Shown here: positions 11,006-21,642 of the stretch, in pieces | How positions within the stretch are numbered: position 1 is the first letter of the stretch | Layout: the number at the start of each line of letters is the position of its first letter | DNA from: Elysia marginata | Lineage: Eukaryota > Mollusca > Gastropoda > Plakobranchidae | NCBI GenBank assembly: GCA_019649035.1 | Contig: BMAT01009554.1 | Coordinates: forward strand, 578,857-603,790 | DNA: 24,934 nt | Direction of reading: 5' to 3' | Notes under the pieces: generated by a model | Told to the model about the DNA's origin: nothing | The model's database searches: none | Seen by the model: only the letters and a program-made list of their open reading frames with translations | Program-made: the position numbers and the translations under genes

Positions 11006-11456
11006 CAGAGCTGCCAACCCATAGTTAACTGACTCCAGTACTTTGAGACCTCCATTTCAGTATTTTCCAAAGCGTTTTAGTACTCACTATGAGAACAAGG
11101 TCCAAGAGAGATAAGATATATATCTGTGGGACTTGCATATAATGAGATGGTTATCCTTGCAGAAGTTGTCGAGTCCTTGATATTTAGAAGATGAACTGTC
11201 TCTACTTTCAATTATGTACTTTTAAAGAAAGATCTAAAAGACATTAACTCATTTTCTTTTCAGAAAAAAAAGATGACCTGGTGCATTTTGCTGGTAATCT
11301 TCTCATCTTATAGACCTTGACTAATTTTAGTAATCACAGATATTTTCCGAAGTCATAGCTAATTTCAGTACTTAGGTTTGACATCAGTACTCCAATATTT
11401 TGATCTATGTCATTCTGGTACTAAAATACTGAAATCGGTACTGGTTGGCAGCTCTG
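11006..11456. mobile_element. MITE with CAGAGCTGCCAACC termini
   Basis: A 451-base element with perfect 14-base terminal inverted repeats (CAGAGCTGCCAACC at 11006-11019, its complement at 11443-11456). Identical CATAAA hexamers flank it at 11000-11005 and 11457-11462, read as a 6-base target-site duplication. Inside the ends, TTTCAGTATTTT and TAGTAC words recur in inverted orientation at both sides, a subterminal repeat pattern typical of transposase-binding regions. No coding frame is present. The superfamily is not certain from ends and duplication length alone. Confidence 0.8.
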
Positions 11457-11462
11457 CATAAA

Positions 11463-12784
11463 CATTACACACAGTTCCAAGCTTGAGATGCAATGAGGCT
11501 AAGCTAAGTCTTGAATGATGTTTGACAGGTTTCAGAGCCTATGCAAAAAAATTATTGAAGATATCTGCCAATCAGAGCTGAATATTTACCTAGGATTTTC
11601 ATTTTAGTACTGTGCATGGAAAATTGTTAACACTCTTTTCTGCAACATAATGAGGAAAACTGTGGTACTCTCTGAGCAAGTATGACATGCCTGCCTCCAT
11701 TCAAAATAGAGCGCATCCGTGTCTTCCATGGTTTATGCAAATTTTGTTTTTCTTGACCAACATGCTTGTTTACGATTCGTTCTGCAAGTGCAACCCGCGG
11801 TTTGCAGTTTACTGACCAAGATTTCCACGGGAACCACAGAGCCGATTTCAGGAATATTTTTCTGCGGCAGAATTTTGCGGATCGGCAGAAAACTGTGATC
11901 CCTGCTATTGGATGTCGGAATGAACATGACTTCCTTTATCTCAGTACTACATTTTGTAGACTATAAGCGCTCTGATCTTTGGGATCTTTCATCTAATAGC
12001 AGTACTCAGTGGGTGATATTTGTGACCCATTAATTATTTTCAAGCTCTTTTTAATAACATAACAATTACAGAGTAGAGCTCACCAAATGATGGCAGACAA
12101 CACTGTGTTCTAATTATTTTGTTCGATTTTCTTGTCTTGTATAGTTACAGTATGTTTCTTGCCCAAATAAATTGTTACAAATCCCTGATGTCAATATGAT
12201 CTGAGTCTGAATAAGGGCACAGAAAAATATTTTCAGAAGCTAGCTTCTTATCTTATAAATGTGATCTCACCTTAAATTGCTGCTTGCAAAAAGTACAAAT
12301 GTTGATTTGATTGCTTGTACAATGAAATGGGATTTTCAATTCCAGTTAAGTTTGTTATTTATCACTTTTCCGAAATATTTAGTAATTTATAAAGATTTAT
12401 AAGGGGGGAGGGGGGGGGGCTTGTTGATGATAGATAGTGGTTTTGTCTCACAAGGGTGTCATAAACGTAATATTCACAGCTGGTGCTGTTACAAGAATTT
12501 TGGGAGAGTAGGTGTGTATGTTACATCTTGAAGACGATGGAGATTAAATACTGCTTTGTCTCACAAATAAATTGGGTCTTTTGGTTGCTGGTACTGTTAG
12601 CTTGAGATGGGTACTTGAGATTCAGTCCAATTGTTAGCATCGTTGCGCTATATATAGCATAATAGCTGTTCTCATCTCAACAAATTTATCTCACTTAACT
12701 TTCTTTGGGGTTATTAGTTAGCATGAATTGATGGTCAAGAGTTTCTATAGGAGCTAGATCTAGATCTATGTACGTTAGACTGAG
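11463..12784. other. Gene-free stretch up to the assembly gap
   Basis: AT-rich sequence with a GC-richer patch at 11760-11904 described separately and a G run at 12403-12419 (one A inside). It ends in AGATCTAG words at 12757-12768 just before the gap. A minus-strand open stretch ending at a good donor near 12270 was considered and rejected. No gene is called. Confidence 0.45.
11760..11904 (-). mobile_element. Possible truncated hAT-like MITE relic
   Basis: The minus strand starting at 11904 reads CAGGGATCACAGTTTTCTGC, sharing the CAGGGAT end and a following TTTTC(T)GCCGAT-like pattern with the right arm of the MITE at 1308-1591. Repeated CTGCCG and CGCAAAATT words follow. No matching left end or target duplication was found, so the left boundary is approximate and the call is tentative. 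Confidence 0.3.
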
Positions 12785-13689
12785 NNNNNNNNNNNNNNNN
12801 NNNNNNNNNNNNNNNNNNNNNNNNNNNNNNNNNNNNNNNNNNNNNNNNNNNNNNNNNNNNNNNNNNNNNNNNNNNNNNNNNNNNNNNNNNNNNNNNNNNN
12901 NNNNNNNNNNNNNNNNNNNNNNNNNNNNNNNNNNNNNNNNNNNNNNNNNNNNNNNNNNNNNNNNNNNNNNNNNNNNNNNNNNNNNNNNNNNNNNNNNNNN
13001 NNNNNNNNNNNNNNNNNNNNNNNNNNNNNNNNNNNNNNNNNNNNNNNNNNNNNNNNNNNNNNNNNNNNNNNNNNNNNNNNNNNNNNNNNNNNNNNNNNNN
13101 NNNNNNNNNNNNNNNNNNNNNNNNNNNNNNNNNNNNNNNNNNNNNNNNNNNNNNNNNNNNNNNNNNNNNNNNNNNNNNNNNNNNNNNNNNNNNNNNNNNN
13201 NNNNNNNNNNNNNNNNNNNNNNNNNNNNNNNNNNNNNNNNNNNNNNNNNNNNNNNNNNNNNNNNNNNNNNNNNNNNNNNNNNNNNNNNNNNNNNNNNNNN
13301 NNNNNNNNNNNNNNNNNNNNNNNNNNNNNNNNNNNNNNNNNNNNNNNNNNNNNNNNNNNNNNNNNNNNNNNNNNNNNNNNNNNNNNNNNNNNNNNNNNNN
13401 NNNNNNNNNNNNNNNNNNNNNNNNNNNNNNNNNNNNNNNNNNNNNNNNNNNNNNNNNNNNNNNNNNNNNNNNNNNNNNNNNNNNNNNNNNNNNNNNNNNN
13501 NNNNNNNNNNNNNNNNNNNNNNNNNNNNNNNNNNNNNNNNNNNNNNNNNNNNNNNNNNNNNNNNNNNNNNNNNNNNNNNNNNNNNNNNNNNNNNNNNNNN
13601 NNNNNNNNNNNNNNNNNNNNNNNNNNNNNNNNNNNNNNNNNNNNNNNNNNNNNNNNNNNNNNNNNNNNNNNNNNNNNNNNNNNNNNNNN
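12785..13689. other. Assembly gap (905 Ns)
   Basis: Undetermined bases. The right side resumes inside a TATC microsatellite, which suggests that repeat sequence caused the break. It may hide 5' non-coding exons of the bZIP gene or the first exon of the PHF10-like gene. Confidence 1.
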
Positions 13690-13840
13690 TATCTATCTAT
13701 CTATCTATCTATCTCTCTCTCTATCTCTCTCTTTCTTTCTCTCTCTTTTTTCTCTCTCTCATCCCTCTCTGTCTCTCTCTGTCTCTCTCTCCGTCTCTGT
13801 CTCTCTGTCTCTCTCTGTCTCTCTCTGTCCCTTTTTCTCT
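13690..13840. repeat. (TATC)n then CT-rich microsatellite
   Basis: Perfect TATC units from 13690 to about 13722 grade into CTCT, CTTT and CTGT repeats to about 13840. The apparent Ser/Leu-rich reading frame here is a repeat artefact. Confidence 0.95.
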
Positions 13841-13862
13841 TATATATAATATTTATATATAA

Positions 13863-13901
13863 CTATTATTATTATTATTATCATTATTATTATTATTATT
13901 A

Positions 13902-13937
<36 letters not shown>

Positions 13938-13975
13938 ATGATATTATTATTGTTATTATTGTTATTGTTGTTGTA
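13863..13975. repeat. (ATT)n microsatellite
   Basis: About 113 bases of ATT/TTA triplets with occasional ATC, GAT and GTT variants, ending 75 bases before the bZIP start codon. Confidence 0.95.
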
Positions 13976-14051
13976 GTTTGGACTGCTATAACTAATAAAT
14001 TCATCACACTTATTAATGTTCTAAAATGTTATTAATCTTTTGGACACCCAG

Positions 14052-15664
14052 ATGACCGCAATGCAAAATCAAGATTCACTCTCCACGCAAGGATTCGGAT
14101 CTCAAGGTGTACATAACCCCAATTTGAGCATATCCAGCGTTATTTCCACGTCTTGTGTCATCCTTGGTGATGCTCAGGGCCCGAGTTTCGATCTGGGGGT
14201 AGGGTGTGTACAAGGTGCAGTAGCTGGTGCGATGGCCACAATCCCTGTTCTCGCCAAAGGCTGTGAAGTAAACCGTAGAAACTCAGTTGACATCAACCAG
14301 TATCAGTGTGCCGAGGGAAATCCTTTCTACCCGTTGAGTGGTAGTTCTGGCGAGTACATGGGTTTTGATACCAGCGACCAGTCGAGTGGCTATAATAGTC
14401 ATCTATATGAACCCGCAACGGATACTTTTAACTGGACAAATCCTATCACCAATTCAACTTGCACCAACGGAGAGGGTTACGCTGGGCTTTCACCCCAGGA
14501 AGAAGTGAACAGCTCGAAATCTAACCATAGCATTTGTGACAGGGACTGGGCCAAATATTTTTACTTTGAAGGGAAGACAAGCCACCGGAACTCAACAGAC
14601 GGTGGCCAAGGTAGCAACGGCTATGGCGTGAATGCAATGGCATTCTTTGATAGTACATGTGGTTTTAAACATCAAGAGCACGGTGTAGACATGCCTTTGT
14701 TTAACGAAAATTGCAGCAATTTTCACATGAACACTGATAGTGGATATGTTTCCACAAAAACTTCTCCTTTGAACCAATTTAATGTTCCTGCGTCAGGTCA
14801 TGTTGACCATTTTCAAACTGACAGTTGTTGGTTGCAAAAGAACAGCAATACTGAACGCAGCTTTGTGTCTGAGAAATGGCCTAATACACCAATCAACGTT
14901 TATCCCACTTCTAGGAAAGAAACGTTTTCAGTTTTCCACGGGGTTCATAATTCAGGTGATGGAACAAGTCGCGATTATTACAATGACGCGTCATCCTCTT
15001 GCTGCGGTTCAAATAAAACTGGGGAAAACCAAAGCATTATACACGTCGGTGAGAGTATCAATCATCAATTAGCGATGAATGCAACTGAGCTGGTAATAGG
15101 GAACTTTGAACAAGAGCCTTATGAAATACAGAGCGCTACGTGTGGAGATACCTCTCAGGGTCAATGCTACAATGCCGGTAGCAAAACATTTCCCGGACAT
15201 CACAAAAACAACCAGGTATCCAACAGTGGTGAAGAAAATACATTGAGCGTTTATAATTCAGACTATTCTGTATGCCCAGGTTATTCCAAGTCGAATTCGG
15301 TTAGGACAGATACAAACCATTTTTTAAACAATGAGACATGTGATCAACTATCAGGCATGGACAGAAAAGACAAAATGATTGGTTCCAGTTTTCCAAAAAG
15401 CTCAAAGTCTGATAAGAGCTCCTGCGTTGTTCAAAGGAGCAAAAAGAAAAAAGATACAGTGGAAGGTCTTCAGAGGCAATTGATGGTACTGGAGGAACAT
15501 CGCAAAGACACGGCACCAGACGTCAGACTAACTTCTGGAGAAAATCCTCCAGGAGGATGTGATGCCTCAAAACCAGACCTTCAAGATCGTATCTTGGTGG
15601 ACGTTGATCATATGATTTGCAGTGGAGTCACAGTAGCTGGTTTCAAACCAAGGGCCACCATAAG
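14052..15664 (+). CDS. bZIP transcription factor, exon with N-terminal region
   Basis: A long open frame entered at ATG 14052 and closed by a donor AAG|GTTAGG at 15664. It supplies 537 codons plus two bases. The joined protein with the exon at 16942 is exactly 622 residues. The region is rich in Ser, Asn, Gly, Cys and Gln and has no recognised domain. A basic patch (RSKKKK) lies near residue 460 and a short charged, possibly helical stretch follows (VEGLQRQLMVLEEHRK). This layout, a disordered regulatory N-terminus before a C-terminal DNA-binding domain, is usual for bZIP factors. ATG 14052 is the first in-frame ATG after a stop at 14022. CCCAG directly precedes it, so 14052 could also be the edge of a spliced exon. 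The donor is not a perfect consensus, but it is the only nearby one found in phase with the bZIP exon. Confidence 0.72.
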
Positions 15665-16941
15665 GTTAGGAATATCAGTTATGGTTGTTCATGTTTGGGT
15701 TCTATGTAAGTCCTAAACGCTACCTCTAAGATTTTAAAAGTGACGTATAGTCTAGTTGGGTTTTAAATATTACATTGATCGGCTTCTCCTTCTATGAAAA
15801 ATAGTAAAATATTATTGTATGTATGGAAGCACTGGTGATTAATGATGCCACCAATGAAGAAGATGTCAATCTTATTAATATTTTGAAGTATCTCCTCCTA
15901 GATCCAATTTCGTATCGTTGATGTAGGGCCTTCTTAGATACCTAATGAATTTCGATAGCTCATTTTGAGATATGACTTTTTCATGGAAATCATACATATT
16001 GAGAGTGTATTTTGTTGGAAAAATCGAAGATTAAAAACGAAGTTTTAAAAAATCTTTGGAAAAAAAAGTTGATTTTGGTAATCTTATAAGGACGGGTTTA
16101 TAATTTGCGACACCACAGGATTTCCCAAAGTCATGGTGCTAAAATCGCATGTATGAATAACGACTTGTGGAGGCTGGCGGCAACAGTAATTTTAAAATAT
16201 AAGTAAAAGAATTTTTGCTGTTACAGAAACCGATGCAGATACCGATATTGCCATTAGATACAAAGGACGGAAGTCTTTTATTTACACTATTAGATGTTGA
16301 TCAGACTTAAAGTGCTACTATATCTTTACAAACACTTCAGTTAACCTGTATTAGGTTGTGGTCAAGAATCGCTGAAATTTGGTCTGAGTAATTTTTTATT
16401 CATCGTACTCATAAAACTGTAACTGCTTAATACTTGATTTTAATAAATACGAGACAAAAAACACACGCAGACGCAGTTTGTACTGCTGCTGGCAACGCTT
16501 ATAAATCATTCGAATTTCTCGTTTTCCGTGTGTGCCAATAATGCTCAAATTTCATTTTTTGTTGTCCATGAGGAACCAAACTGAGAATAAAAAGCAAAAA
16601 TTTTATTTAAATATGTAGTGTATATATATATATCACGCTTGGCTACCTTGTAAAGAGCTTTTTGTTTTGTCATTTCACGATAAATCTTTCTTTTTACAAT
16701 CAAGGAAAATCTTCCCTGTAAAGCCTGTAGATGAAAGATGTTGGCGAAAGAGGTGGTTTCATGCAAAAGAGGTGTTTGGTACTTTAACAATGAAAATAAA
16801 CTTTAAAAGATATCCGAAAATAAGTTTATGTTACTAATCTTGATCAAGAACGCAGACTAAGATGTATTTTTTCCATAAGAATTAAGATGAAGGAAATTAA
16901 AAGAAAAGGCTAAACCTCTCAAAAATGTCTTTCCCCCACAG
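15665..16941 (+). other. Predicted intron of the bZIP gene
   Basis: A 1277-base AT-rich interval between the phase-2 donor at 15665 and the acceptor TTCCCCCACAG ending at 16941. A stronger consensus donor, TAT|GTAAGT, lies at 15706 but is out of phase. A short TA run occurs near 16621-16632. No other feature was seen. Confidence 0.65.
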
Positions 16942-17197
16942 AAAGCGCAACAAGGTGGCCACATCTAGCGATGAGAAAGACCGAGGGTATTGGCAAAAAC
17001 GACGCAAGAACAATGACTCAGCTCGAAAGTCTCGTGAGGCAAAGAAGGAAAAGGAAAAAAGTTTTTATAAAAGGGCGCTTGAGTTGGAGTATGAAAACAT
17101 GTATCTGCAGAGATGTCTCCGTATAGCCGAGTCAGAGATGGCAGCTTTAGGACAAACACTGGTATTGCCACCACTAAACAATCAGGGATTCTTTTGA
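16942..17197 (+). CDS. bZIP transcription factor, DNA-binding and zipper exon (PAR/NFIL3-like)
   Basis: Terminal coding exon after a clear TTCCCCCACAG acceptor, ending at TGA 17195-17197; it encodes residues 538-622 of the joined protein. The basic region has the PAR/NFIL3 hallmark (YWQKRRKNN at 554-562) and the invariant bZIP spacing N-x7-R (Asn561, Arg569). The next residues, SARKSREAKK, differ from the usual PAR/NFIL3 form and recall C/EBP. The zipper keeps Leu586, Asn590, Leu593, Leu597 and Leu607, in ungapped register with NFIL3/HLF, but the first heptad position is Phe/Ser and one later Leu is Ala600. The protein should act in the nucleus as a dimer on PAR-type palindromic sites; this is inferred from the family. 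I cannot assign an orthologue, so no symbol is given. Confidence 0.9.
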
Positions 17198-17305
17198 GGA
17201 CTAAGCAACGGGCCCTGAAAAGAATAGACAAAGGAAAATCCCTTTGATTGAAAGACGCAGAAAAGGTTGAGCAGGGCGCAGTTTAGCTGATTTGGACAGT
17301 TTTTA

Positions 17306-17311
17306 AATAAA
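17306..17311 (+). promoter_or_regulatory. Putative polyadenylation signal AATAAA
   Basis: AATAAA lies 109 bases after the bZIP stop codon in an AT-rich context, a usual distance. A further AATAAA occurs near 17836. No transcript evidence is available. Confidence 0.45.
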
Positions 17312-19344
17312 CTAGCATCATAGACTCAGAGAGTGAGACTTTTAGTTTTACCCAAAAATATTGACATACATGATAATCTTTTCGAACTCGTATATTAGGC
17401 CCTAGCCCCTAATTAATTTATTAGTATACGAAAACATTGAGTTCGCTTTGGGTGATCATACCTTTTTAAAAAGCCATTTTTTCGCTTTCCATTAGAGGTG
17501 CAGAAAAGTGCGTGATTTCTTCTAAATTCCTACCAGAGGTGACACGCAGCGCCGCTAAACGGTGATCGGCAATGCTGAATATTGTGCAATTTTCTTTGGT
17601 TTATACCTAAAGGCTTAGGCCTAACTCTCTCACCCTTACATCGGTGTGGTAAACATGACCACTTTTGTCTTTGAAGCAATATATTTCAGAAATGGCCTTT
17701 TGTACCTCTTCGTGTCTGTGCCACAACCAAAGCGATTAGAATAAAGAGACAATGCGAGGAAGTTCTTAGTTATTGCTTGACTGATTTAAAGGCCTCGCAC
17801 ATTTAAATTGTGAAAATGGTGAAAATGTGCTGAAAAATAAAAGACTTTGTATAGATCATGTTTCTAACGGAACACAAGTAAGCTATTTCGTTATTGTAAC
17901 GTGAATCTTAACAACTTTCTAGTAAATTCTACGAGCAGTTTAACAAAAGAAAAACAAAAATTCAAGAATAAGCGTCTCTCATCCACCTTAAGACACAAGA
18001 ACATTCTGCGTTACGGACATGACCTTTCCAGTCATATTTAGATCTAATTTCGGCTGTCCCATTCGACGTCTACATTTTTAATACTTGGAAGTTTTATAGC
18101 ACAATTTGACACTCCTTGGCTATTATTATATTCCTTGTTTGTACAATTTAGTTTATAGAAATGAAAAATTGTCCACAACCTTTTAAAATTTCTGAACTCG
18201 ATTTTGGTCATTTCGTCATGTCCATTCATCTAGACTTGATATTAAATTTTGTTGATGATCATGTCCGTCCAGCAATGACAAAATCGTCATGTCCGAAATA
18301 CTTGCCTATAATTGGTCATTATCGGTGAGTAGGTATTATTATTATTTATTTATTCAACTATTGAAGGATAGAAATTCCGCTTCATTGAATGAGAGAAAAA
18401 ATCGGCAGTAAAAACTTTAACGAGATTTTAACGTTAGAACCAGCTTTACCTTTAAATGATAGTTACTATTTTACCACTGTGTTTCGCTAGACCATCGCGT
18501 CATTGGAATGCCCGCTTGAAGATAATACCCATTTTCAAGACATCATAATTCTCCCTTAGCAGAATATTATACTTGTCTGAAACATTTTATATGCATGGGC
18601 ATGGCGAATGACAAAATATGGGACGTTCCATCATATATAATACTTTAAATGTCATGTCCGTAACTTCCAATGGCTGCTAAATATGTCAATATGAAAAGTT
18701 CACATTAATATTCTTATGATTTGAATAAACTAAAATAGCATTTGTTTACCGTTAAGAATGCAGGACGTTAGGTAGAGATTAAAATTTAATGACATAGTGG
18801 TTCGCTAAATTTAAGTATGTACGGACATGATAGATGACAGGATATACGTGAAATACAATGACTCATTGCGAACAAAAAGGCAGTAGGTTACACAATTTAC
18901 TGAAATGTAGGCCCTATCAGTTACTGCTTGAAATTACATAGGAATTTTGTTTGGTTTGGTAGCTGAAACGTATAAAAGAGTGTTATTGTATTATCGTCAT
19001 GTCCACAACACATACACAGAGTCAAACATACCGGTTATTACGTTTTGTGTAAAAATATAGTGGCGGCGTTATCTTCTAGTCAGTATATATACTTCAAATG
19101 AAGTATCTTAACCATTGCTTACAAATAAAAAAGCACCCCAAAAACAGGTTAAAATTCGGACTTATATGCACCCCAACTTTTGAGATTGAATCTGATACAA
19201 TGGGGTGACTTTCAATAAATAATAAGAGTAGGGCCTATTATAAGCCTACACATCTAAGCAACTTCATTTAAATGGAAAGCAAACGCAGTATTAGATAAAA
19301 TAGGAAGGTTCGTTTGGTTGGACCATAACTACATATAGGTCCCG
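17312..19344. other. Gene-free stretch with a TCATGTCC motif cluster
   Basis: AT-rich sequence without a supported exon. Between 18011 and 19004 the word TCATGTCC or its complement occurs seven times (listed separately). A near-perfect palindrome ATACTTCA-AA-TGAAGTAT lies close to 19090-19107. Confidence 0.5.
18011..19004. repeat. Cluster of seven TCATGTCC motifs in both orientations
   Basis: Occurrences: 18011-18023 (minus), 18215-18223, 18259-18268, 18286-18295, 18651-18663 (plus), 18820-18830 (minus) and 18995-19004 (plus). The first and fifth share an exact 13-base word, TTACGGACATGAC, in opposite orientation. Spacing is irregular, so this is not a tandem repeat. By eye I found no further copy of the 8-base word in the window. 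Confidence 0.7.
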
Positions 19345-19660
19345 TGTAGGGTCGTGGTCTAATGGTCTAATGGTAGACACTCGGCTCTTAGCCGAAAGGC
19401 TCAAGGTTCGAGCCCTGTCTCGGCAGGTCGGCGTTTAGTTCTTGGGAAAGGCTTTTTTCAGATGTCTCCTTTAACCCAATCGGGCGTTAAAGGAGAACCC
19501 GGCTGCAGGCATCGAAGGATCTTGTAAGATGTGCACTTAAACTGACGCTCTTCTGAGAGTTCTGAATCTAATTTGGTTGCCAGTCATGGCATATCGGGGA
19601 ACCCAAGTCACTTTTGTCCTCATGTGCATCGAAAATTTGTCAAAATGGAACTGAATTTTT
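19345..19660 (+). mobile_element. tRNA-derived SINE (Lys/Glu-like head)
   Basis: The head has box A (TGGTCTAATGG, 19355-19365) and box B (GGTTCGAGCCC, 19405-19415), with an anticodon-like loop CTCTTAG between pairing arms. Box A carries an 8-base tandem duplication (GGTCTAAT twice, 19356-19371). The T arm and acceptor stem do not pair, so it is not a tRNA gene. A CTTGGGAAAGG core follows at about 19442, shared with the SINE at 21740. The body runs to a T-rich run near 19655. Ends are approximate because no target duplication was identified. Confidence 0.65.
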
Positions 19661-20552
19661 TTTAAATGTGGGCGTACCCAGAGTGTGAATAACACCGTAA
19701 ACGGTCATAGTTACACCTATGTATTGAGGCAGAATCCAAGAGTTGTTGGGGCGTGTCTTTTAGTTCGCTTTTGTCCCATGATGATTTGTGCATACACCGA
19801 CAGCGCTGGGCTTTAAAGTACATGGAGTTTTCAGATAATTTTCTGTTTACCCTTTTAGGAGGCCAATTTTGTGTGTTATTGAATGATGAAAAATTCCTTT
19901 TTATCATAAAAGATAAGAGTAATAATAATTGGAAATCAAATACTTCAATAAGGCAAGAGGAGCATCGACAATATGGTAAGATAATATTATAATCCCTATC
20001 AGTAGAGAAACTGGATCAATCTGAATCTTTTCTTTGCATTTACCAAAACTTCTACTTGACTTGGACTTACGTCTATAACTACAAAGAAGAGTAATCTAGT
20101 TGTGCGTCGTACGATCAAACCGAATGTTTTAGCTGTGGTTGTTTCGAGTTAGATTATAAGCCATATACTTTATTTCCAAAGCTCTGGGCAAGCCAATGCA
20201 AGACATTCAATTATATTATACCATATCCACCAACGCTATTGATACTGTATATTAAAGGCACCGGTACTTAAAAGGTATTGAAAGTTTAGTTTTTTTATTT
20301 GTTTTTTTCTTTGCTTGTCGTGTTCTTTACCAATTTTTATCATCATTGTTTCTACAGCGTTTATGGCTTTGTCATAATCGACGTCGTCTTTAGCATCATA
20401 ATAACCACCACCACCACGACCATCATTGTCAAGATGGGGATATATCTCAGAGAACATACGCTGGCTACACATTTTACTTTTTTATTACTTTAAACTTCTC
20501 ACATACATTAAATTCAAGATGACAGTCACAAGTTAAATGATATAACTTTACT

Positions 20553-20554
<2 letters not shown>

Positions 20555-20588
<34 letters not shown>
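20555..20588. repeat. (CT)n microsatellite
   Basis: Seventeen uninterrupted TC units. Confidence 0.95.
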
Positions 20589-20591
<3 letters not shown>

Positions 20592-21026
20592 TCTGATTTT
20601 CCAGCTCACTTTTCGCTCGAGGGATAATTATCTAGTCTACTAAATACTTAGTCTAGCTAGCAATTTATGCATATTGACTCAACTTTGGACTAGCTGGTTA
20701 AGATTTTCTCCTGCGCTAAGAAAATCTTCGCATGTCTAGTATTTTGCTACTCTGTTGTCCAAATAGCTACAAACCCCTCTCCTCTCTTCTCCTTGCCTCT
20801 ACGCCTCTATAGTTTTCTGGCGTCTTTTTACTCACTAGCCTAGTCCTACATGCAGTAATTCAACCGTGAGCTAACTCTGTACACATTCTAGAGACTAACC
20901 TATCTAGATGATCAATTAAGGCAAGGTGAACAAGTGAGCGCCTAACAACAACATAATTTAAATAAATTTTATAGGCTTCCGCAGTCTTTAACTCGTTCAA
21001 AATTATTCAACATTTCAAACATAACA

Positions 21027-21062
21027 ATCATCATCATCATCATCATCATCATCATTATCATC
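21027..21062. repeat. (ATC)n microsatellite
   Basis: About twelve ATC triplets, one changed to ATT. Looser ATC-rich sequence continues to about 21240. Confidence 0.95.
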
Positions 21063-21624
21063 TTTTTCTTTTCCTTATCCTTCTTAAAAATCATCACCGT
21101 ATTGATTCGGAAATTTCATCAACATAACTCCCACAATCAATCATTATCTACTTTTTGTAATCATCACTAGCAGCAGCATCAACATCACCAAACACGTCAT
21201 AGTCATACATCAGTCATCATCAATTTCATCATAACCGCGTCGTCATTGTTAAATCTCATCTGTCGTATTTATTAACATTTAGGAATGTAAAAGCAATGCA
21301 TTTGTTAAGATGAAAGAAAAAAGGCAAAAGCTTAAGCTGGATAAAATTCAAAAAAATTCATGTAAACAAATAAACACGAGGAACAGATCTCTCATTTATT
21401 TATTTATTGCAAAATTTCTTTAAAGACATGACAATATCAGTTGACCAAAATAATGTAAAGAATTCATGGAAGACGTGTGTTGTAAAATATATTATAACTG
21501 TCTATACAGGTTCAAATAGAGTTAACCCTGTAGACGGGAATAAGGCATATTCTGACCAAAAAAATAAATAAATGCTGCGTATCAAGATACATAGCTTTGT
21601 TTTGTTGTTTTTCTTGCTTGCTTT

Positions 21625-21642
21625 GTGCGTGTGTGTGTGTGG
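21625..21642. repeat. Short (GT)n tract
   Basis: A run of GT dinucleotides with one GC interruption at its start. Confidence 0.9.

Noticed and set aside
11733..11966. Overlapping open frames on both strands
   Set aside because: No splice sites or familiar peptide; the DNA itself resembles a transposon end.
12270..12339. Minus-strand stretch ending at AAG|GTGAGA with a C-x2-C zinc-finger-like peptide (NICTFCKQQFK)
   Set aside because: It leaves in phase 0, which would fit the PHF10-like exon, but there is no good acceptor or ATG, the His pair of a zinc finger is missing, and a stop follows soon after. Chance is more likely.
12768..13862. Long open frame across the gap
   Set aside because: It is open only because Ns contain no stops; the visible part is CT-rich microsatellite.
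19350..19425. A functional tRNA gene
   Set aside because: The T arm and acceptor stem do not pair and box A is duplicated.
21027..21062. A CRISPR-like or tandem regulatory array
   Set aside because: It is a simple ATC microsatellite without spacers.
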